Assembly (NCBI RefSeq): GCF_900119735.1
Contig: NZ_FPJW01000002.1
Span: 248,001 to 312,000, forward strand
Source: Marinospirillum alkaliphilum DSM 21637
GTDB taxonomy: Bacteria > Pseudomonadota > Gammaproteobacteria > Pseudomonadales > Halomonadaceae
Reading direction: 5' to 3'
DNA: 64,000 nt
In this document: positions 59,101-64,000 of the stretch, piece by piece
Numbering within the stretch: position 1 is the first letter of the stretch
Layout: the number at the start of each line of letters is the position of its first letter
The notes under the pieces: model-generated
Told to the model about the DNA's origin: nothing
Database searches by the model: none
What the model saw: only the letters and a program-made list of their open reading frames with translations
Translations under genes and position numbers: made by a program

Positions 59101-60108
59101 CAGCAAGGCTAACCAGCCAGCATCAAAGGCTAAAGGGAGGGTTAACACAAAGGTATCAGATTCCACGCGCCCGTCCGGGAAGGTAATCAGACCGGCGGCA
59201 GCTATCGGCATCACAAAAACAGCAAAAAGCGTCAGGTAAAGCGGCAGAAACCAGCGCGCATAACGGGCATCATCACGGTGGGCATTTTCCACCACGGTGA
59301 CATGGAACATACGTGGCAGCAGGATGATGGCCACCATAGCTAGCAGGGTTTGTGCCAAAAACCCCTGCGTCAGTGCTGTGGCATTGAGCTGTGCTTCCAG
59401 CGGCCGGAAAAACTCGGCTTTTGCCATCAGGTCATTAAACCCACCAAATACACCCCAGGTGATAAAGATACCTACTGCAAGGAAGGCAAAGAGTTTGATC
59501 AATGACTCAAAAGCTATGGCGCGCAGCAGTCCCTCGTGGTGCTCGGTTGCATCAATGTGGCGGGTACCGAACAGAATCGCAAATACTGCCAGCGCCAGAG
59601 CAACGTGAAATGCTGTATCAGAAAGAAAGTGTATGCCACCACTGCTGGGGGTGGGTTCCGGGAAGCTGGTCAGGACTTCGTAGGCCATGGCAACAGCCTT
59701 TAACTGCAGGGCAATGTAGGGGAGGGTGCCAACCAGTGCAATCAGGGTCACCAGCACCGCAAGTAGCTGCCATTTTCCGTAACGCGAGGCAATGAAGTCG
59801 GCAATGGAGGTGATGTTCTGGGCTTTACTGACACGAAAAATTTTTCGCAGCAGCGGCCAGGCAAAAAAGTAGGTCAGGATAGGGCCGATAAAAATACTCA
59901 GATACAGCCAGCCACCACCTGCGGCCTGCCCGACGGCACCGTAAAAGGTCCAGGAGGTGCAGTAAACGGTCAAGGCCAGGCTGTATATCCATGGGCGGCT
60001 GGTAGGCTGTTGGCGGCGGCGGGCTGCACGATCGCCCTGCCAGGCAATGGCAAACAGCAGCAGCAGATAAGCCAGAGAAAAGAGAATCAGTTGCCAGCCA
60101 GCAAACAT
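56152..60108 (-). CDS. crbS: SLC5-type hybrid sensor kinase CrbS
   Basis: A 1318-residue inner membrane kinase. The first about 500 residues form a sodium/solute symporter-like domain of about 13 helices (starts FAGWQLILFSLAYLLLLFAI; YCTSWTFYGAVGQAAGGGW). A cytoplasmic linker, two PAS domains (about 650-900, with SYQDITQQKQVEEALIQSEN), HisKA with the H box AAASHDLLQPLNAARL near residue 960, a HATPase (GTGLGLS-like KGLGLGLSIAE) and a C-terminal receiver with Asp near 1243 (YLADYHLNDG) follow. It probably senses acetate flux and phosphorylates CrbR. It is divergent from the DUF4212/SSS operon. Confidence 0.93.
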   Translation of the reverse strand: MFAGWQLILFSLAYLLLLFAIAWQGDRAARRRQQPTSRPWIYSLALTVYCTSWTFYGAVGQAAGGGWLYLSIFIGPILTYFFAWPLLRKIFRVSKAQNITSIADFIASRYGKWQLLAVLVTLIALVGTLPYIALQLKAVAMAYEVLTSFPEPTPSSGGIHFLSDTAFHVALALAVFAILFGTRHIDATEHHEGLLRAIAFESLIKLFAFLAVGIFITWGVFGGFNDLMAKAEFFRPLEAQLNATALTQGFLAQTLLAMVAIILLPRMFHVTVVENAHRDDARYARWFLPLYLTLFAVFVMPIAAAGLITFPDGRVESDTFVLTLPLAFDAGWLALLAYIGGFSAATSMAIMATVAVSIMVSSEIVIPFLLKTRWTSNTSHQDFGRFVLRIRRLTMLLVMLLGYLTYRTIAEFNSLAATGFLAFAAIGQLAPAALGGILWKQGNRWGALAGLLTGAALWIYTLLLPSLQVAGLADSHFLSHGPFNIDWLRPSTLFGMTGMDYFTQGVLWSLSGNLLAYTLVSRLTRQRVIDRIQASAFVDNLESKPVKTSRLWKGSTNIGDLRLLAERFVGADAVYRAFRDYAIKRAQPPLKDEDPASIELIQFTERLLAGVLGASSARIVMSSALQGKEIKISDVISIVDEASQVLEFNRSLLQSTIENLSQGISVVDQHLSLVIWNQRYLELFHFPDNFIRVGRPAVEIFRYNAERGEYGPGDPETHVQQLLDNIRDGEPHRYIRYRKDGSVLEIQGNPMPGGGFVYSYQDITQQKQVEEALIQSENNIRIYTDNVPALIAYFDTDRRYLFTNRAYEEAMGIDRNQVIGQPVYKVLPAAEYEARNPFMRAALEGRRQTFELELPGRNRSIRYALVTYTPHLAETGEVLGFFALYQDITERRLVEIALQETNEHLEERVRERTLALSELNSALFKENQVRARAEEDMRLAKQQAEDANASKTRFLAAASHDLLQPLNAARLFTSALSQQVQDPELQKTTRHIDNSLKAAEELLSTLLDISKLDAGALQPKISDFPLSEILDPLKAEFSVMAAERDLQLHQVKSRAWVRSDAQMLRRILQNFLSNALRYTGEGKVLIGCRRHGQSLRIEVWDTGPGIPEIRMNEIFQEFRRLDTPDKRNEKGLGLGLSIAERMSRVLDHPITVRSWPGQGTLFAVTVPQAPAQHSATGFIPGKRSFNKLDDLPILCIDNEPLILEGMQAMLQGWKCVVATAENLPQASRYLQEADNLPEIYLADYHLNDGQTGVMALQALEEQLGEKLSGIIITADRTDVIANEVHDAGFQLLHKPVKPAALRAMITRLLQTRRRQQGR

Positions 60109-60472
60109 GCCAATAATCCCGTGTTAGGTTCGCAGCGCGCATTATGCGCAATTTTGTTCACCAAATCAGTGCTTCCATTCATCAGGGTTTAAAAACCAGG
60201 TGGTTTTGAAAAGAGCAGCAAGTGTTTTTGACAGGAAATTTCTTAGACTATGGTTTTGTAGGTGCGGCATCAGGGCGCATCAGTAGAAACTGATTTATTG
60301 ATTATCTTGTTGTTTTTAAAGATTAAATTTTGATTGTTGAGCCTTGCTGCTTTTTCCTACTACTAAGGTCGGGGCTTTTATTCCCCAGCTTAGTTTTGCA
60401 GAATCAACCTCGGAATTTTCTCAACCTGGTGGAATTCCCAACTCTCAATAACAATAAGCGGAGAGCAACACT
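60109..60472. promoter_or_regulatory. Divergent crbS / DUF4212 intergenic region
   Basis: 364 bp, AT-rich, with no gene. It contains the motif CTACTAAGGTC at 60360-60370, which matches the acs upstream motif at 10 of 11 bases, and a -10-like CAGAAT at 60399-60404, 28 bp after it. TTGACA at 60228-60233 with TATGGT 15 bp later is a weak second promoter candidate reading towards DUF4212. On the crbS side I see no clear promoter. TAAGCGGAGA provides the DUF4212 ribosome binding site. Confidence 0.5.
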
Positions 60473-60730
60473 ATGGCAGATGATAAAGCGAAAGCTGCTG
60501 CTTACTGGTCAGCGAACCTTCGTCTGATCGTCGGGAGCCTGATCGTCTGGGCACTCGTATCCTTTGGTTTTGGTATCCTCCTGCGTCCCTTGCTGTCCGG
60601 CATTGCTGTCGGTGGTACAGATCTGGGCTTCTGGTTTGCCCAGCAGGGTTCCATTCTTACCTTTATCGGTATCATCTTTCATTACGCTTGGCGCATGAAC
60701 AAGCTTGATGAAGAACTGGGCGGGGAGTGA
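60473..60730 (+). CDS. DUF4212 small subunit of a sodium/solute symporter
   Basis: An 85-residue membrane protein of the DUF4212 family: AAAYWSANLRLIVGSLIVWA, then WFAQQGSILTFIGIIFHYAW. Two helices. Members are encoded immediately before SSS-family acetate-type permeases and are thought to be a small partner. The stop codon overlaps a GTG of the next gene and the two are co-transcribed. Confidence 0.92.
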   Translation: MADDKAKAAAYWSANLRLIVGSLIVWALVSFGFGILLRPLLSGIAVGGTDLGFWFAQQGSILTFIGIIFHYAWRMNKLDEELGGE

Positions 60731-60735
60731 TCGGC

Positions 60736-62514
60736 ATGAGTCAATTTGCAATTAACCTGTTGTTCGTGGGTGCATCCTTTGCCCTCTATATTGGTATTGC
60801 GATCTGGGCCCGTGCCGGATCAACCAAAGAGTTCTACGTTGCAGGCGGCGGTGTAAACCCCGTAACCAACGGTATGGCCACTGCAGCTGACTGGATGTCT
60901 GCAGCTTCCTTTATTTCCATGGCCGGTCTGTTGTCTGTCGGTTATGTAAACTCTTCCTTCCTGATGGGCTGGACCGGTGGTTATGTACTGCTGGCGATGC
61001 TGCTGGCTCCTTACCTGCGCAAGTTTGGTAAGTTTACTGTGCCAGATTTCATCGGTGATCGTTTCTACAGCCGTGGTGCCCGTCTGGTCGCTGTTATCTG
61101 TCTGATCATCATGTCCGTTACTTATGTAATCGGTCAGATGACTGGTGCTGGTGTAGCCTTCTCCCGCTTCCTGGAAGTGAGCAGCGCTACCGGTATCTGG
61201 ATTGCTGCCATCATCGTATTCTTCTATGCGGTATTTGGCGGTATGAAAGGTATCACCTACACTCAGGTGGCTCAGTACATCGTTCTGATTGTGGCTTACA
61301 CCATTCCTGCTGTGTTCATCTCCCTGCAGCTGACTGGTAACCCGATTCCAATGTTTGGTATGTTCAGTACTCACACTGAGTCTGGCCTGCCATTGCTGCA
61401 GAAACTGGATGAAGTGGTGCGTGAGCTGGGCTTCCGTGATTACACTGCGGACGTTGCGAACAAGTGGAACATGTTCCTGTTCACCATGTCGCTGATGATC
61501 GGTACTGCGGGTCTGCCGCACGTAATCATTCGTTTCTTCACTGTGCCAAAAGTAGCTGATGCTCGTTGGTCCGGCGGCTGGGCGCTGGTGTTCATTGCCC
61601 TGCTGTACCTGACTGCACCTGCTGTTGCTTCCATGGCGCGTCTGAACCTGATCACTACCGTTTATCCAGAAGCTGCTGGCCAGGTTGAAAACTATGAAGA
61701 AGCCATGGCTAACGCCCTGCGTTATGAAGATCGTCCTGACTGGTTCAAAACCTGGGAAAACACTGGTCTGATCCGCTTCCAGGATCACAACAACGACGGC
61801 CGCATCCAGATGTACAACCCCGCTGCCGACATGTCTGATCGTGGCTGGGCTGGTAACGAACTGACCATCAACAACGACATCCTGGTACTGGCGAACCCCG
61901 AGATTGCCAACCTGCCGCCGTGGGTTATCGGTCTGATCGCTGCCGGTGGTATTGCTGCGGCTCTGTCCACTGCTGCTGGTCTGCTGCTGGCCATCTCTTC
62001 TGCAATCAGTCATGACCTGATCAAGAAGATGATCAAGCCGGACATCACAGAAAAAGGCGAGATGCTTGCTGCACGTATCTCCATGGGTGGTGCAATCCTG
62101 CTGGCAACCTATCTTGGCCTGAATCCCCCCGGATTTGCGGCACAGGTAGTAGCGCTGGCCTTCGGTATCGCTGCTGCATCCCTGTTCCCTGTGCTGATGA
62201 TGGGTATCTTCTCCAAGCGCATTAACGACAAGGGTGCCATTGCCGGTATGTTGGCTGGTCTGCTGTCAACCCTGCTGTACATCTTCACTTACCTGGGCTG
62301 GTTCTTCATCCCTGGCACCAACATGCTGCCGAACACTGCTGATAACTGGCTGTTTGGTATCTCCCCGCTGTCCTTCGGTGCAGTTGGTGCAATGATCAAC
62401 TTTGCTGTAGCTTACGCTGTATCCTACTCCACTGAGGCTCCGCCCCAGGAAATTCAGGATCTGGTTGAAAGCGTGCGTTCACCAAAAGGTGCTGGCGCTG
62501 CAGTTGATCACTAA
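60736..62514 (+). CDS. Sodium/solute symporter (SSS family), probable acetate permease
   Basis: A 592-residue 13-helix permease. It has the family signature region FYVAGGGVNPVTNGMATAAD, GQMTGAGVAF and FGGMKGITYTQVAQYIVL. A soluble insert of about 60-80 residues (about 305-390, with DWFKTWENTGLIRFQDHNND) resembles that of the VC_2705-type subfamily found with DUF4212. I use ATG 60736, which has GGAG eight bases upstream; GTG 60727 adds three residues. Acetate is inferred from the acs/crbSR neighbourhood; other short carboxylates are possible. Confidence 0.92.
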   Translation: MSQFAINLLFVGASFALYIGIAIWARAGSTKEFYVAGGGVNPVTNGMATAADWMSAASFISMAGLLSVGYVNSSFLMGWTGGYVLLAMLLAPYLRKFGKFTVPDFIGDRFYSRGARLVAVICLIIMSVTYVIGQMTGAGVAFSRFLEVSSATGIWIAAIIVFFYAVFGGMKGITYTQVAQYIVLIVAYTIPAVFISLQLTGNPIPMFGMFSTHTESGLPLLQKLDEVVRELGFRDYTADVANKWNMFLFTMSLMIGTAGLPHVIIRFFTVPKVADARWSGGWALVFIALLYLTAPAVASMARLNLITTVYPEAAGQVENYEEAMANALRYEDRPDWFKTWENTGLIRFQDHNNDGRIQMYNPAADMSDRGWAGNELTINNDILVLANPEIANLPPWVIGLIAAGGIAAALSTAAGLLLAISSAISHDLIKKMIKPDITEKGEMLAARISMGGAILLATYLGLNPPGFAAQVVALAFGIAAASLFPVLMMGIFSKRINDKGAIAGMLAGLLSTLLYIFTYLGWFFIPGTNMLPNTADNWLFGISPLSFGAVGAMINFAVAYAVSYSTEAPPQEIQDLVESVRSPKGAGAAVDH

Positions 62515-62564
62515 GTGATAATTCATCCCTGATGGTGGCATTTGTCACCGGGGGTTGAACTCTA

Positions 62565-62588
62565 GCGGGCTTCCTCATGGAAGCCCGC
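62565..62588 (+). terminator. Terminator hairpin after the SSS permease gene
   Basis: GCGGGCTTCC / GGAAGCCCGC perfect 10-bp stem with loop TCAT, followed by CTTCATTTC. The U tract is weak, so some readthrough into the next gene is possible. Confidence 0.75.
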
Positions 62589-62611
62589 CTTCATTTCAGG
62601 AAGTGAATTGT

Positions 62612-63133
62612 ATGATCTGGCATCTGGTTGCATTGGTTGTAGCGGGTCTTGGCGCAGGCGGTGTAGCAATGGCGCTTTACCACCTGAGCCGGAAAAAATT
62701 ACCCAAATGGATCATCCCGGGTTTTGCTGGTGTAGCCATGTTGGCTTATCAGATCAACTTTGAATATGGCTGGTTTGAACACAAGCAACTGCAGTTGCCC
62801 GAGGATTCGGTTGTTATCGAGTCTCATGCCACCAGTATGGTGTGGCGTCCCTGGACCTTTGCCAAGCCGATGACCACCAGTTTTACCGTTCTGGATAAAA
62901 CCAGTCTGGTGCAGGTAGAGCAGCAGGGTGAAAAGCCGCTGGTGCGTTTTATGCTCTATCGATTTGAAAAGGAATATGTCGACCAGGTTTATCCCAGTGG
63001 TTGGTTGATGAACTGTGCGATTGGTGAAATGGTGGGTCTGGAGCTGGATGGCTCGATCAATCCTGTTAAAAGGGCGGTATTGCAGCAGGATGGTAAGCTT
63101 TATCAGGAAGTATGCCTGACCTCTGAGCGCTGA
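62612..63133 (+). CDS. Single-pass or two-pass membrane protein, unknown function
   Basis: A 173-residue protein starting MIWHLVALVVAGLGAGGVAM with AGGAAG upstream. Two hydrophobic segments (about 1-22 and 32-47) precede a soluble domain with VIESHATSMVWRPWTFAKPM and YPSGWLMNCAIGEM. Not recognised. It follows the symporter after a hairpin and may be part of the same regulon. Confidence 0.75.
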   Translation: MIWHLVALVVAGLGAGGVAMALYHLSRKKLPKWIIPGFAGVAMLAYQINFEYGWFEHKQLQLPEDSVVIESHATSMVWRPWTFAKPMTTSFTVLDKTSLVQVEQQGEKPLVRFMLYRFEKEYVDQVYPSGWLMNCAIGEMVGLELDGSINPVKRAVLQQDGKLYQEVCLTSER

Positions 63134-63248
63134 GACTAAAGTACGGCTTTCGGGTGTTCTGGCGGTTTGTTAGATTCGGTAACAGCTAGAGTTACCCGGC
63201 AGCCTCCCACTGCTCGGTTGCCCCCATGTTAAAACAAGGAAAACAGGC

Positions 63249-64000
63249 ATGAGCAACGAGTTTGATCTGTCGCACCCGCCGTTTGATCTGCTGACAGAAG
63301 AGCAGCAGCAGCAGTTGTTAACACGTCTGGATATTGGTTATTTCGGCAAGGATGAGACCATCATGGAAGCTGGCCACTCCAGTGACTATGTTTTTGTAGT
63401 CATGAAAGGAGCGGTGGCGGAAATTGATGCCCGGCTGGCAGAAACAGACCCCGATGGTGGGGTGATCCGTGAATATGCCCACGAAGACCTGTTTGGCGCC
63501 ATCAGTATCATTAACGGCAGTAGCCGTTACACCTTTCGTACCCTGGAAGAGACCATTGCCTGGTTGATCCCCAAGGCTGTTTTCCTGTCGTTGATGGAAA
63601 GCAATGAAGCTTTTGCTGCCTACTTCCAGAATACCCTGACAGAAAAAGCCCGATTGCTGGAAAGCCGTCGCAGTCGTCAATCGGGCGGCGGCGATATGTC
63701 TGCATTCATGCTGGCCAAGGTAGGTGGCTCTGTCTTGCGTGAGCCGGTGGTGCTGGATTCCGGCACCAGCATTCTGGAAGCAACCCGTACCATGCGTGAG
63801 CGGCACGCAGACTGCCTGCTGGTGCGCAAAGGCAGCCAGTATGGCATGGTCACCCGTACCGACCTGTTGGAAGGTGTGGTACTCAGTAATATGGGGCTGG
63901 ATGCTGATATTTGTGAGCTGGCCAGTTACAACCTGTTGACCGTTCAGAAGGATGACTTCCTTTTTAATGCTCTGGTATTGATGACACGCCACAAGATTCA
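63249..64000 (+). CDS. Cyclic nucleotide-binding/CBS-domain protein of the DUF294 type, partial
   Basis: The gene starts at ATG 63249 (CAAGGAAAACAGG upstream) and is cut by the window end after 250 residues. The N-terminus has a cNMP-binding-like domain (IGYFGKDETIMEAGHSSDYV, EYAHEDLFGAISIINGSSRY), then CBS repeats (REPVVLDSGTSILEATRTMR, YGMVTRTDLLEGVV). Complete relatives have a nucleotidyltransferase-like DUF294 domain and a helical domain after this. Such proteins often lie next to DUF4212/SSS permease genes, as here. Confidence 0.88.
   Translation, partial: MSNEFDLSHPPFDLLTEEQQQQLLTRLDIGYFGKDETIMEAGHSSDYVFVVMKGAVAEIDARLAETDPDGGVIREYAHEDLFGAISIINGSSRYTFRTLEETIAWLIPKAVFLSLMESNEAFAAYFQNTLTEKARLLESRRSRQSGGGDMSAFMLAKVGGSVLREPVVLDSGTSILEATRTMRERHADCLLVRKGSQYGMVTRTDLLEGVVLSNMGLDADICELASYNLLTVQKDDFLFNALVLMTRHKI

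Noticed and set aside
60820-62013. A long open frame antisense to the SSS permease gene
   Set aside because: Shadow of a well-supported membrane protein gene; the antisense product is rich in Gln, His and Thr and has no domain.

Overview
The window is a stretch of core chromosome from a motile, respiring gammaproteobacterium. Gene order (cheA-cheB-parC-parP-cheW-DUF2802, then a FhlB/FliK-like pair, then ccmABCDEFGHI, smc, zipA, ligA) is the order seen in Pseudomonas, Vibrio and marine Oceanospirillales. The presence of ParC/ParP, Rsd/AlgQ, CrbS/CrbR and homodimeric AceE points to an Oceanospirillales/Pseudomonadales-type organism; I cannot name the species. I found no tRNA, rRNA, insertion sequence, prophage, CRISPR array or integrase.

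Layout. 1-6220 (+): chemotaxis signalling core and its polar positioning ATPase. 6303-8252 (-): FhlB-like and FliK-like flagellar genes, divergent from 8371-15567 (+): complete system I cytochrome c maturation operon ccmABCDEFGHI. 15583-22539 (+): smc, zipA, ligA (chromosome organisation, division, DNA ligation). 22644-30378 (+): accessory metabolism and signalling: YheU, AvtA, a periplasmic Bug/TctC binding protein adjoining a GGDEF-EAL enzyme, three poorly known genes including a sialidase-fold protein, and a YfcG-type GST. 30401-38729 (mixed strands): prlC, gamma-carbonic anhydrase, yjaG, rsd, an orphan FliL-domain protein, a reduced MQO-like protein, a class II aldolase, nadC, ampD, ampE. 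39011-43369 (+): aceE-aceF. 43551-48291 (+): chemoreceptor, adk, tsaB, a small unknown gene, rsmJ. 48312-53148: plsB, a cardiolipin synthase-like PLD, a YgfB-family protein and SprT. 53298-64000: acetate island with acs, crbR, crbS, DUF4212 plus SSS acetate-type symporter, a small membrane protein and a CBS/cyclic-nucleotide domain protein cut by the window edge.

How the genes work together. The left end makes CheA/CheW arrays that ParC/ParP place at the pole; the chemoreceptor at 43551 would feed them. The ccm operon attaches haem to c-type cytochromes for respiration. AceEF makes acetyl-CoA from pyruvate, Acs makes it from acetate, the DUF4212/SSS pair imports acetate, and the SLC5-type kinase CrbS with CrbR probably senses acetate status and controls acs and the symporter. 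A short motif shared by the acs and DUF4212 upstream regions (53199-53209 and 60360-60370) is a candidate CrbR site.

Most of the window is ordinary core genome. Points worth a second look are the Bug/c-di-GMP gene pair, the degenerate MQO-like gene, the shared acetate promoter motif, palindromes that hold both stop codons of convergent genes, three exact-length 19-bp repeats at the end of the FhlB-like gene, and a triple 17-bp repeat at 47123-47173.
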